Assembly (NCBI RefSeq): GCF_002803065.1
Contig: NZ_NNBL01000021.1
Span: forward strand, 82,417 to 146,416
DNA from: Streptomyces sp. CB01635
GTDB lineage: Bacteria > Actinomycetota > Actinomycetes > Streptomycetales > Streptomycetaceae
Direction of reading: 5' to 3'
Length of the DNA stretch: 64,000 nucleotides
Under the pieces are notes generated by a model. The model saw nothing but the letters and a program-made list of their open reading frames with translations, was not told where the DNA came from and did no database searches. Shown here in pieces: positions 8,652 through 16,894 of this stretch (its first letter is position 1; each line of letters opens with the position of its first letter). A program made the position numbers and the translations under genes.

Positions 8652-8747
8652 ATGTGGTCGCGGCGAGAAGAACCGCTGGGTCATCATGACGACGTGATTC
8701 ACGGACGCGACGGCGGGGCAGATGGTGCCACACCGCGTGGGCCGTGA
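8652..8747 (+). CDS. Possible short ORF (31 aa) after ankyrin gene
   Basis: An ATG preceded by GGGAG at good spacing opens a 31-codon frame rich in His, Asp, Gly and Arg. I do not recognise the peptide. It lies 38 bases after the ankyrin gene. Codon position 3 is less GC-biased than in neighbouring genes, so it may not be coding. Confidence 0.25.
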   Translation: MWSRREEPLGHHDDVIHGRDGGADGATPRGP

Positions 8748-8785
8748 ACGGTCCGATTCGGACCACGGACGAGAGGCAGAGGAAG

Positions 8786-8845
8786 ATGGTCTACAGCAAG
8801 CAAGAGACGGCGGGCGCCCCGCAGTGTTGTCGCGCGGCCAGGTAG
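8786..8845 (+). CDS. Possible leader peptide (19 aa) before HEAT-repeat gene
   Basis: The frame starts with ATG six bases after an AGAGGAAG-like ribosome binding site and encodes MVYSKQETAGAPQCCRAAR. The stop is 46 bases upstream of the next start codon. Its position and the adjacent cysteine pair are compatible with a regulatory leader peptide. No family is recognised and it may be fortuitous. Confidence 0.35.
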   Translation: MVYSKQETAGAPQCCRAAR

Positions 8846-8891
8846 TGCAGTTCCCCCGGTTGCGTCGACGCTTGATGTGAGGCTGTTTCCC

Positions 8892-10310
8892 ATGTTCGAT
8901 CCGGTCATAGCGCCCAGCGGTACGCTGCTCGGCCTGCTGCAGAGGGGCCGCGGCGACGGCACCCTGCACGCGTTGACGGCGCCGCGTGCCGAAGCGCTCG
9001 CGGCTCTGAACCACTGTGTGCTGAGCGACCCCCGCCACGACTGGCAGGTGGAGAACCGCTCGCTCTACTACGCCCGTCTCTACCTCGACCTCCACGGAGA
9101 GCTGGGGGAGATCGAGCGTCACCTCTTCGACCCCGACGACGTCCTCAATACGGACGAGTCCCGCACGGGCCTCGCGCTCGCGGTCCTCGGCCACCTCGCC
9201 TCGTACGGCAGGCGCGACGCCCTGGAGCTGCTGCGCCGCTACGCCGCCTTCGGGTCCAGCTGGGCCTGGGCGCTTGACGAGCTGGCCCTGCGCGACGACG
9301 ACGCGGGGCTGCGCGTGCTCGCCGCCCCCATCCTCGACAGATTCCCCGAGGACCCCGAGGGCGACGCCGAGCTCGCCGCCGCCGTGCGCGACGCCTATGA
9401 ACCGCGCCCCTGGCGGCTGTGGGCCGACGACCCCAGGGAAGCCATCGGCGCCCGCGTGCGCGCCGCCCAGGAACGCGGCTCCTTCGACCAGTGGCAGCGC
9501 CAGATGCGCCCCGCCGGGCCACGCCCCGGCTGGAGCGTGCGGGCCGTCTTCGACTGGGCCCAGGAAGGCCTCGAACGCGGAGCCGTCCTGTACGTGCCCG
9601 CCGCGCGCTGCCTGACCGCCGTCGCCGGACCCGATGACAGGGCCGAGATCGTCCAGGCCGCGCTCACCGGGCACGACGGCGCCCGCAGCACGGCCCTGCG
9701 CTATCTCGCCGACAACCATGATCCCGACGTACTCGATCTGATCGAGGCCGCCGTGGAGAGCCCCTCGCACGCCGTGGTGGACGCCGCCCTCGACGCCTTC
9801 GAACGCATGCGGACGGTCGCCTCCCTGGAGCGCGCCCGCCGCTGGGCCCCCAGGCCCGACGCCCTCGGTGCCGCCGCGGGACGCATGCTCGCCTGCCGCG
9901 GCGGAGCCCAGGACACCGAACCGGTCCTGGCCGCACTGCGCGAGGCGGTGCGCGGCGAAGGCGCCGACGCACCGACCTTGTGGCCCCTGGTCGACGGGGC
10001 GGGACGCCTCGGCATCGCCAGCGCCGCCCCCGTTCTGCGCCACGTCTACAGAGAGACCGCCTCGTCCCACCTGCGCGGCCACGCCGCCAAGGCCCTCGCC
10101 GCCACCGACCCCTCCTTCGCCGCAGGATTCGCGGTCGAATGCCTGTGGGACTGCGAGGAATCCACCCGCGAAGTCGCCGCGCGCCACGCGGAGACAGGCG
10201 ACGCGCGCGTCGTGGACCAGCTCAGAAGACTCGCCGCCGACCCGGCCGAGGAGGCCGAGGTGCAGACCGCGGTGCGCAGCAGAATAGGCCCGGACGCGAC
10301 GGCTTTGTGA
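8892..10310 (+). CDS. HEAT-repeat protein (472 aa)
   Basis: The protein is built of repeated alpha-helical units with LAxLxH, ALRYLAD, AVVDAALDAFERM and HAAKALAATD, typical of HEAT/PBS-lyase-type repeats in the C-terminal half. No enzymatic motif is visible. I chose the ATG at 8892 because TGAGG lies about nine bases upstream and the sequence MFDPVIAPSGTLLGLL looks like a genuine N terminus. A GTG at 8877 would add five residues. Function is unknown; a protein-binding scaffold is likely. Confidence 0.75.
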   Translation: MFDPVIAPSGTLLGLLQRGRGDGTLHALTAPRAEALAALNHCVLSDPRHDWQVENRSLYYARLYLDLHGELGEIERHLFDPDDVLNTDESRTGLALAVLGHLASYGRRDALELLRRYAAFGSSWAWALDELALRDDDAGLRVLAAPILDRFPEDPEGDAELAAAVRDAYEPRPWRLWADDPREAIGARVRAAQERGSFDQWQRQMRPAGPRPGWSVRAVFDWAQEGLERGAVLYVPAARCLTAVAGPDDRAEIVQAALTGHDGARSTALRYLADNHDPDVLDLIEAAVESPSHAVVDAALDAFERMRTVASLERARRWAPRPDALGAAAGRMLACRGGAQDTEPVLAALREAVRGEGADAPTLWPLVDGAGRLGIASAAPVLRHVYRETASSHLRGHAAKALAATDPSFAAGFAVECLWDCEESTREVAARHAETGDARVVDQLRRLAADPAEEAEVQTAVRSRIGPDATAL

Positions 10311-10450
10311 CCGGCGGCTTTCCGGGAGGCAACGCTCGACGGACGCTGCCTCCCGGCCGTCGGCGAGCGAGGGCCAACGCTCATGGGACGTTCCTCGCCA
10401 GGAAAGATCCACGTTGACGTGCCCACGCTCGGCGCGACGACAACACCGGT

Positions 10451-11575
10451 ATGCGTGTCGTCATCGTCACCGAGTCCTTTCCCCCCGACATCAACGGTGT
10501 GGCTCACTGCGCCCTGCAGACCGCCCGGCACCTCGCCGCGCGCGGTCACGACCCCCTCGTCATCGCCCCGGCCACCGCGCCGGGCCCTGACACCGACACC
10601 GACGCCCCCTGCCCCGTCGTACGGGTGCCCTCCCTGCCGCTGCCGGGCTACCCGCAGGTCCGGGTGGCGCTGCCGAGCCGCCGGGTCGCGGCGGCCGTGG
10701 CCGCGCACGGCGCCGAACTCGTCCATCTGGCCAGCCCGTTCATCCTCGGCGTGCGCGGCATGGCCGCCGCCTCACGGCTGCGGATCCCCGCCGTCGCCGT
10801 CTACCAGACCGACCTCGCCGGTTACGCGCGTACGTACATGGGGGCAGGTGAGGCCACCGCGTGGCGGCGGATCCGCAGCGTCCACGGTGCCGCCGACCGC
10901 ACACTCGCCCCCTCCAGCGCCGCCGTGCACGACCTGGAGGTGCACGGGGTGCCCCGCGTGCGGCTCTGGCCGCGAGGGGTGGACACCGTCCGCTTCCGGC
11001 CCGACCTGCGCGACGAAGCCCTGCGGCGCGAACTCGCGCCCAACGGCGAGCTGATCGTCGGCTACGTGGGGCGGCTCGCCCCCGAGAAACAGGTCGACCT
11101 GCTGGCCGGCGCGTGCGCCCTCGACGGCGTGCGCGTGGTCATCGTCGGCGACGGCCCCAGCGAGCCCGGCCTGCGCGAGGCGCTCCCCGGCGCCGTCTTC
11201 CTCGGCCGCCGCACCGGCGCCGAACTCGCCCGCATCTTCGCCTCGTTGGACATCTTCGCCCACACGGGCCCCTACGAGACGTTCTGCCAGACCGTGCAGG
11301 AGGCCATGGCCAGCGGCGTGCCGGTGATCGCGCCCGCCGCCGGGGGGCCGCTGGACCTCGTCGCGCACAGCCGGACCGGGCTCCTCGTCGCACCCGGCGA
11401 CCCGGCCGCCGTACGCGACGCCGTCTGGTCGCTCGCCGCTGACCCGCTGCGTCGACTCGCCTACGGGGCGGCCGGCCGCAGCGCGGTCGAAGGGCGGACC
11501 TGGGCGGCCGTCGGGGACCAACTCGTCGGCCACTACGAAGAGGTCCTCGACGCGCGGACGGCGGTGGCGGCATGA
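10451..11575 (+). CDS. GT4 glycosyltransferase (MgtA/PimB-like)
   Basis: The 374-residue GT-B fold enzyme has the N-terminal TESFPPDINGV loop and the C-terminal GYVGRLAPEKQ nucleotide-sugar motif. ETFCQTVQEAMASG (EX7E) and PVIAPAAGGPLDLV are also present. This resembles actinobacterial alpha-mannosyltransferases acting on lipid acceptors such as phosphatidylinositol mannosides or glycolipids. Acceptor and donor are not certain. It opens a three-gene operon in which each stop overlaps the next start by 4 bases. No good ribosome binding site is seen before its ATG, so the transcript may have a short or weak leader. Confidence 0.85.
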   Translation: MRVVIVTESFPPDINGVAHCALQTARHLAARGHDPLVIAPATAPGPDTDTDAPCPVVRVPSLPLPGYPQVRVALPSRRVAAAVAAHGAELVHLASPFILGVRGMAAASRLRIPAVAVYQTDLAGYARTYMGAGEATAWRRIRSVHGAADRTLAPSSAAVHDLEVHGVPRVRLWPRGVDTVRFRPDLRDEALRRELAPNGELIVGYVGRLAPEKQVDLLAGACALDGVRVVIVGDGPSEPGLREALPGAVFLGRRTGAELARIFASLDIFAHTGPYETFCQTVQEAMASGVPVIAPAAGGPLDLVAHSRTGLLVAPGDPAAVRDAVWSLAADPLRRLAYGAAGRSAVEGRTWAAVGDQLVGHYEEVLDARTAVAA

Positions 11576-12789
11576 GCGGGCTGCGGATCGTACGCCTCGC
11601 CAACTTCGTCGCGCCCTCCTCGGGCGGACTGCGCACCGCCCTGCGGGAGTTGGGGGCCGGCTACCGCGCCGCCGGGCACGAGCCCGTGCTGATCGTTCCG
11701 GGGGAGCGGGCCGGCGAGCACGACAGCACGCAGGGCCGCGTCATCAGGCTGCCGGGGACGCTGCTTCCCGGTACTGGCGGCTACCGCGTCCTCACCGACC
11801 GGCGGCGCGTGACGGAACTGCTCGAACGCCTCGCCCCCGACCGGATCGAGGTGTCCGACCGCACGACGCTGAGGTGGACGGGGGAGTGGGCGCGGCGCGC
11901 CCGGGTGCCCGCCGTGATGGTCTCCCACGAGACGGCCGACGGGGTCCTGCGGACCTGGGGCCTTCCCGAGAAGGTCGCCCTGCGCGCCGCCGACGCGCTC
12001 AACTCCCGCACCGCGCACGCCTACGCGCGCGTGGTGTGCACGACCGAGTACGCCGAACGCGAGTTCATCCGCATCGGGGCGCGCAACGTCGTACGCGCCC
12101 CGCTCGGCGTCGATCTGGAGCGGTGCCGTCCGAGCCTGCGGGACCCGGCCGTGCGGGAGCGGTACGCGCGGGTGGGCGAGGTGCTGCTCGTCATGTGCTC
12201 GCGTCTCTCCGTGGAGAAGCGGCCCGGCACCGCGCTCGACGCCCTCGCCGCACTCCGTCGCCACGGGACGCAGGCGGTGCTCGTCGTCGCCGGGGACGGG
12301 CCGTTGCGGGCCCGGCTCGAACAGCAGGCGCGCGCAAAGAGGTTGCCGGTGACGTTCCTCGGGCACGTGGCCGACCGCGGGCATCTCGCGGCGTTGCAGG
12401 CCGCCGCCGACGTGTGTCTCGCGCCGGGTCCCGCGGAGACGTTCGGGCTCGCCGCGCTCGAGGCCATGGCCTGTGGCACTCCCGTCGTCGCCAGCGCGTC
12501 GTCGGCGCTGCCCGAGGTCGTGGGCCCCGCCGGGGGAGTCGCGCAGGACACCGGCGAGGCCTTCGCCGTCGCGGTCGATGAGCTCGTCGCGCGGCCCAGG
12601 GACGAACGCCGGGAGGCGGCCCGCGCGCGTGCCGAGTGCTTCGGGTGGGGGGCCGCGGTGGACGCCTTCCTGCAGGCGCATGACGCGGTACGGGTGACGG
12701 CCGACGCGCCGCGCCAGGCGACCCCCGACGTGTCTCTCCTGGGGACGGCCGACGTCCCTGTACGGGTGACCGGGCGGGATGCCGTATGA
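11572..12789 (+). CDS. GT4 glycosyltransferase (second of pair)
   Basis: The 405-residue GT-B glycosyltransferase has the VAPSSGGLRTALREL acceptor-side loop, CSRLSVEKRPG in the donor domain and the ETFGLAALEAMACG EX7E motif. The last ~35 residues are variable. It overlaps the preceding GT4 gene by ATGA and the following SGNH hydrolase by ATGA, so the three products are likely made in fixed ratio. It is probably a mannosyl- or glucosyltransferase in glycolipid or extracellular glycan synthesis; exact specificity cannot be read. Confidence 0.85.
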   Translation: MSGLRIVRLANFVAPSSGGLRTALRELGAGYRAAGHEPVLIVPGERAGEHDSTQGRVIRLPGTLLPGTGGYRVLTDRRRVTELLERLAPDRIEVSDRTTLRWTGEWARRARVPAVMVSHETADGVLRTWGLPEKVALRAADALNSRTAHAYARVVCTTEYAEREFIRIGARNVVRAPLGVDLERCRPSLRDPAVRERYARVGEVLLVMCSRLSVEKRPGTALDALAALRRHGTQAVLVVAGDGPLRARLEQQARAKRLPVTFLGHVADRGHLAALQAAADVCLAPGPAETFGLAALEAMACGTPVVASASSALPEVVGPAGGVAQDTGEAFAVAVDELVARPRDERREAARARAECFGWGAAVDAFLQAHDAVRVTADAPRQATPDVSLLGTADVPVRVTGRDAV

Positions 12790-13634
12790 GCACGGTCCTG
12801 CGGTTCGTCGCCCTCGGTGACTCCCTCACCGAAGGGCTCGGCGACCCGGTCGGCGACGGCTGGCGCGGCTGGGCCGCGCTGCTCTCCGCCGGGCTTGGCC
12901 CGGACGGCATGCCCGTGGAGTTCCACAACTTCGCGGCGAGCGGCGCCCAGACGCATGACGTCCTTGCCCGTCAGATGCCGGAGGCGCTCGCCCTGCGGCC
13001 CGACATCGCCTCCGTCCTCGTCGGCGTGAACGACACCCTGCGCCGCACGTTCGACATCCACGCCGTGGCCGCCCGCCTGGACCATGTGTACGCGGCGTTC
13101 ACGGAGCAGGGCGCGGTCCTGCTCACGGCGTGTCTGCCCGACCCCGGCACCATGCTGGGGCTGCCCGGTCTGCTCGGCCGGCCTCTCGCGAGGCGCCAGC
13201 AGGCGGTGAACTCGGTCGTCCACGCTCTGTCCGAGCGCTACGGCGCCGTGCATCTGCACGCGGCCGAGGGGGCGTGGGTCGCCGACCGTGCCATGTGGAG
13301 CGCGGACCGGCTGCACCCCGGCGAACGGGGGCACCGGATGCTCGCCGCGCGGTTCCACGCCCTGCTCGAGGCCGACGGGCTCGCCCAGGGCGCGCCGCCG
13401 TCGCAGCAACCCGAACGGCCCGCGCCCACGCGCTCGGCGAGCCTGTTGTGGCTCGCCACGGCGGGCACGGGCTGGGTCGCACGGCGGTGCACCGACCTGC
13501 TCCCCCAGCTCCTCACCCTCGCCGCGGACGAACTGCGCCACCGGGCCCGCGGCACCAGTGCCCGCCTCGACCTGCGGGCGTCCAGCTCGGCGCGCGCGGC
13601 TCTGGCGGCCGTGGAACAGGCGGACGCGGCGTGA
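12786..13634 (+). CDS. SGNH/GDSL-family esterase or acyltransferase
   Basis: The 282-residue protein carries all four SGNH blocks: Ser13 (GDSLTEG), Gly53 (AASG), Asn82 (GVND) and Asp174/His177 (SADRLHPGE). No signal peptide is seen, so it is probably intracellular. The last ~85 residues, with an amphipathic helix, are additional to the fold. Coupling to two glycosyltransferases suggests it removes or transfers acyl groups on the glycolipid they make; this is inference. Confidence 0.85.
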   Translation: MSTVLRFVALGDSLTEGLGDPVGDGWRGWAALLSAGLGPDGMPVEFHNFAASGAQTHDVLARQMPEALALRPDIASVLVGVNDTLRRTFDIHAVAARLDHVYAAFTEQGAVLLTACLPDPGTMLGLPGLLGRPLARRQQAVNSVVHALSERYGAVHLHAAEGAWVADRAMWSADRLHPGERGHRMLAARFHALLEADGLAQGAPPSQQPERPAPTRSASLLWLATAGTGWVARRCTDLLPQLLTLAADELRHRARGTSARLDLRASSSARAALAAVEQADAA

Positions 13635-13676
13635 GGGTCGGACGGCGGGTGAGGTGACGTGGAGAGGGGCGAGCCC

Positions 13677-13697
13677 GGCCACCGTACGACGGTGGCC
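13677..13697. terminator. Terminator between SGNH gene and pxpC
   Basis: A perfect 9-bp inverted repeat (13677-13685 with 13689-13697) around a 3-base loop lies between the converging SGNH and pxpC genes. Confidence 0.7.
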
Positions 13698-13728
13698 CGG
13701 TGGCCGGCGGTCGCTTTGGGGTCTCCCG

Positions 13729-14598
13729 TCAGCGGCCCGCCGCCAGGACAAAACGGACCGGTGTGCCAGGAGTCGCCTGTGCCGCGGCGGGCAGGTCTGC
13801 CTGGCGTACGACGGCGACCACGGGATAGCCGCCCGTTGTCGGGTGGTCGGCGAGGAACACGACCGGCCTGCCGTCAGGCGGTACCTGTACGGCCCCCAGG
13901 ACCATTCCCTCACTGGGCAGTTCACCCTCCGACGCCCTGAGCAGAGACGGGCCCTCCGTGCGCAGGCCGATGCGGTTGCTCGCCGACGACACGCGGTACG
14001 CGCGCGTAGTCAGCGTGCGCAGGGATGCCGCCGTGAACCAGTCCGCGCGCGGCCCGAGCGAGATCCGCAGCACCAACTCACGGGGCGGTCCCGGCTGCGG
14101 GGCCACGTCCACGCGCGTGTGCGCCGACGCCACCGTGCCCAGGGGGAGCACCGCGCCGTCCGCGAGGGGGGCCGGGCCGAGCCCGGAGAGCAGGTCGGTC
14201 GACCGGCTGCCGAGGACCGGCTCGACGGCCACTCCACCGGCGAACGCCGCGTAACTGCGTACCCCGGAGAGCGCGGGTCCCAGGTCGAGGAGCGCGCCGG
14301 CCGGGACCCGTACGGGCGCGCCCCAGGCGACCGGCCGTCCGTCCACCGTCACCGTGCACGGCGCGCCCACCACGGCAACCGTCACCTCACAACGCGGCCG
14401 CACGGCGCATCCGTTGAGGGTGGTCTCCAGGACGGCGGTCCCGCGCGGGTTGCCGACGAGCCGGTTGGCGAGGCGGGACGCGGGGAGGTCGAGCGCGCCG
14501 GAGTGCGGCACCCCGAGGTGCGCGTGTCCGGGCCGGCCCTCGTCTTGCACGGTGGTCAGCGCTCCGGCCCGGACGACGGCCATGGCACGGTCCGTCAC
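13729..14598 (-). CDS. pxpC: 5-oxoprolinase subunit C
   Basis: The 289-residue protein belongs to the biotin-dependent carboxyltransferase-like/KipA family, the C subunit of the ATP-dependent bacterial 5-oxoprolinase PxpABC that converts 5-oxoproline to glutamate. Family motifs include TTVQDEGRPGHAHLGVP near the N terminus, GALDLPASRLANRLVGN, and SEGMVLGAVQVPPDG with HPTTGGYP in the C-terminal part. The GTG start overlaps the stop of pxpB (GTGA). It is the last gene of the five-gene operon and is followed by a terminator. Confidence 0.93.
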   Translation of the reverse strand: MTDRAMAVVRAGALTTVQDEGRPGHAHLGVPHSGALDLPASRLANRLVGNPRGTAVLETTLNGCAVRPRCEVTVAVVGAPCTVTVDGRPVAWGAPVRVPAGALLDLGPALSGVRSYAAFAGGVAVEPVLGSRSTDLLSGLGPAPLADGAVLPLGTVASAHTRVDVAPQPGPPRELVLRISLGPRADWFTAASLRTLTTRAYRVSSASNRIGLRTEGPSLLRASEGELPSEGMVLGAVQVPPDGRPVVFLADHPTTGGYPVVAVVRQADLPAAAQATPGTPVRFVLAAGR

Positions 14599-15215
14599 GC
14601 GGTCACCTCCGGTACGAAGCGGACCAGGGTCCCCGGGGCGAGCAGCGCGGCGGGCACGCGCGCGTGGTCCCACAGCACGGTGTCCGTCGTCCCGAGCAGC
14701 TGCCAGCCGCCGGGCGACGAGCGCGGGTACACGCCCGTGTAAGGCCCCGCGAGCGCCACGGAGCCTGCCGGGACGGACGTGCGCGGCGTCGACCGGCGCG
14801 GCACGTCGTAGCGGGCCGGCAGCCCTGTCAGATAGCCGAAGCCGGGCGCGAACCCGCAGAAGGCGACCCGGAATTCGGCTGCCGCGTGGATGCGTGGCAC
14901 GTCTTCGACGGCAACGCCCCACAGCGCGGCCACATTCGCAAGGTCGGGACCGTCGTAGCGGACGGGGATGTGCACGGCGTCGTCCCCGCGCGGAGGCAGC
15001 GGAGGGAGCTCCCAGTGGGGCAGCTGCGCCGCGAGCCGGCCCGCGGGTTCGTCGAGTCCGTCGAGGAGGACCGTGCGGGCCGCGGGCACGATCTCGCGTA
15101 CGCGCAACTCGCCGGCGGCGCGGCGGCGCAGCAGCTCGGCGTGGAGCGCCGCGGCCTCCTCGCCTCCGGAGACCTCGACGAGCAGCGCCCGGTCGCCGAC
15201 CGGAAGGGCCCTCAT
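14595..15215 (-). CDS. pxpB: 5-oxoprolinase subunit B
   Basis: The 206-residue protein is of the KipI/PxpB type, with GDRALLVEV at the N terminus, VRYDGPDLANVA, and FCGFAPGFGYL with GSVALAGPYTGVYP in the cyclophilin-like domain. With PxpA and PxpC it forms the bacterial 5-oxoprolinase; the B. subtilis homologue KipI was first described as a KinA inhibitor. The ATG at 15215 is chosen over an upstream in-frame ATG at 15308 because it overlaps the pxpA stop by ATGA and starts the conserved domain exactly. Confidence 0.93.
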   Translation of the reverse strand: MRALPVGDRALLVEVSGGEEAAALHAELLRRRAAGELRVREIVPAARTVLLDGLDEPAGRLAAQLPHWELPPLPPRGDDAVHIPVRYDGPDLANVAALWGVAVEDVPRIHAAAEFRVAFCGFAPGFGYLTGLPARYDVPRRSTPRTSVPAGSVALAGPYTGVYPRSSPGGWQLLGTTDTVLWDHARVPAALLAPGTLVRFVPEVTA

Positions 15216-16003
15216 GCGAAGGCCTCCACCCGGACTCCCGCCGACTCCAGCTGCGCCCGCACCCGTCGGGCGAGGTCCACCGCGCCCGAGGTGTCCCCAT
15301 GCAGGCACAGGGACCGCGCGCGTACGGAGATCTGCTCGCCGTCGTGCGAGGTGACCGTTCCGAAGCGGGCCAGGCCGACGGACCGCTCGACCACGGACTC
15401 GGGGTCCGTCACCACGGCGCCCTCGCTGCCGCGCGGCACGAGAGTGCCCCGCGCGGTGTAGGCGCGGTCCGCGAACGCCTCGGTCACCACGGGCAGTCCG
15501 GCCTCGTCGGCCACCTTCAGGAGATGTGACCCGGGCAGCCCGAGGACGGGCAGGGTGTCATCCGCGAGGCGGACGCCGTCGACGACCGCGCGGGCCTGTT
15601 CCTCGTCGTGGACGACACGGTTGTAGAGCGCTCCGTGCGGCTTGACGTAGGCCACGCGCGTGCCCGCCGCGCGCGTGAAGACCTCCAAGGCGCCGATCTG
15701 GTACGCCACTTCGGCGGCCAGCTCATCGGGCGGCACGTCCATGGCGCGCCGCCCGAACCCCGCCAGATCCCGGTACGAGACCTGGGCGCCGACCCGGACA
15801 CCGCGCTCGGACGCGAGGTCGCACACGCGGCGCATCGTGGCCGCGTCCCCGGCGTGGAAGCCGCAGGCCACGTTGGCGCTCGTGACGACGGACAGGAGCT
15901 GCTCGTCGTCGGTGAGACGCCAGCGGCCGAAGCCCTCGCCGAGGTCGGCGTTCAGGTCGATGGTCACGGCCGCGGGTGGGGCCTGCGCGGTCAGTGAGGT
16001 CAT
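15212..16003 (-). CDS. pxpA: 5-oxoprolinase subunit A (LamB/YcsF family)
   Basis: The 263-residue protein has the family-defining DLNADLGEGFG (16-26), NVACGFHAGD (44-53), VKPHGALYN and CLHGDTSGAV blocks. PxpA is the metal-binding TIM-barrel subunit of 5-oxoprolinase. It follows the DUF1445 gene by 33 bases with a GAAGAGGG ribosome binding site, and overlaps pxpB by 4 bases. Confidence 0.95.
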   Translation of the reverse strand: MTSLTAQAPPAAVTIDLNADLGEGFGRWRLTDDEQLLSVVTSANVACGFHAGDAATMRRVCDLASERGVRVGAQVSYRDLAGFGRRAMDVPPDELAAEVAYQIGALEVFTRAAGTRVAYVKPHGALYNRVVHDEEQARAVVDGVRLADDTLPVLGLPGSHLLKVADEAGLPVVTEAFADRAYTARGTLVPRGSEGAVVTDPESVVERSVGLARFGTVTSHDGEQISVRARSLCLHGDTSGAVDLARRVRAQLESAGVRVEAFA

Positions 16004-16036
16004 GGAACCCTCTTCTTCCGGTGGGGTGTTGTGGGA

Positions 16037-16894
16037 TCAGGCGACGCGGTACTTCTCGTCGCGCGCGTCGGTCAGGAACATCCGGCCGGGCGCGTGCGTG
16101 ATGGCGAACGGCGGCCGGGAGGCCATCACCGCGGCCTGGGGAGTGACGCCGCACGCCCAGAACACCGGGATGTCGCCCTGCTGCGCGGCCACGGGATCGC
16201 CGAAGTCCGGCCGCCCCAGATCCTCGATGCCGAGCCCGGACGGCTCACCGCAGTGCACCGGGCTGCCATGGACGGCGGGCAGCAGCGCGCTCTCCCGGAT
16301 CGCTGCCGCGAGATGCTCCGGCGGGACCGGGCGCATCGACACCACCATCGGCCCCTGGAGCCGCCCGGCGGGCCGGCACTGGCGGCTGGTCGTGTACATC
16401 GCGACGTTGAGGCCCTGTTCGATGTGGCGCATCGGCACACCCGCCTCGGACAGAGCCCACTCGAAAGTGAAGCTGCACCCGATGAGGAACGACACGAGGT
16501 CGTCGCGCCAGTGGCCGACGACGTCCGTCGGCTCGGCGGTCAGTTCGCCGTGCTCCCACACCCGGTAGCGCGGCAGGTCGGTGCGCAGATCGGCGCCGGG
16601 AGCCAGCGGGGTGGTCCAGGCTCCCGCGTCCGTGACGTCCAGTACGGGACAGGGCTTGGGGTTGCGCTGGCAGAACAGCAGCATCTCGTAGGCCCAGTCG
16701 GCGGGGACCGAGATGAGGTTGGCCTGCGTGTGGCCGCGCGACCAGCCCGCGGTCGGCCCCGAGGCGCCGGCGCGGATGCGGGCGCGGGCCTCGGCCGGGC
16801 TCCACGCGTGCGCGTGGCTGTCGACGAGTTCCGTGCGGGTCGGGAGCGAGTCGGGAGTGACGGACTCCGTGACGCGGTCCTGCGTGCGGTTCAC
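16037..16894 (-). CDS. DUF1445 / D-glutamate cyclase-family putative hydro-lyase
   Basis: The 285-residue protein matches the YcsI/DUF1445 family: HTQANLISVP, LLFCQRNPKPCPVLDVTD, FLIGCSFTFEWAL and PVFWACGVTPQ. The family is annotated as putative hydro-lyase and is related to eukaryotic D-glutamate cyclase, which makes 5-oxo-D-proline. In B. subtilis ycsI lies in the same operon as pxpABC, as here. A link between D-glutamate and 5-oxoproline is therefore plausible but unproven. The GTG start overlaps the MFS stop by GTGA. Confidence 0.85.
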   Translation of the reverse strand: MNRTQDRVTESVTPDSLPTRTELVDSHAHAWSPAEARARIRAGASGPTAGWSRGHTQANLISVPADWAYEMLLFCQRNPKPCPVLDVTDAGAWTTPLAPGADLRTDLPRYRVWEHGELTAEPTDVVGHWRDDLVSFLIGCSFTFEWALSEAGVPMRHIEQGLNVAMYTTSRQCRPAGRLQGPMVVSMRPVPPEHLAAAIRESALLPAVHGSPVHCGEPSGLGIEDLGRPDFGDPVAAQQGDIPVFWACGVTPQAAVMASRPPFAITHAPGRMFLTDARDEKYRVA

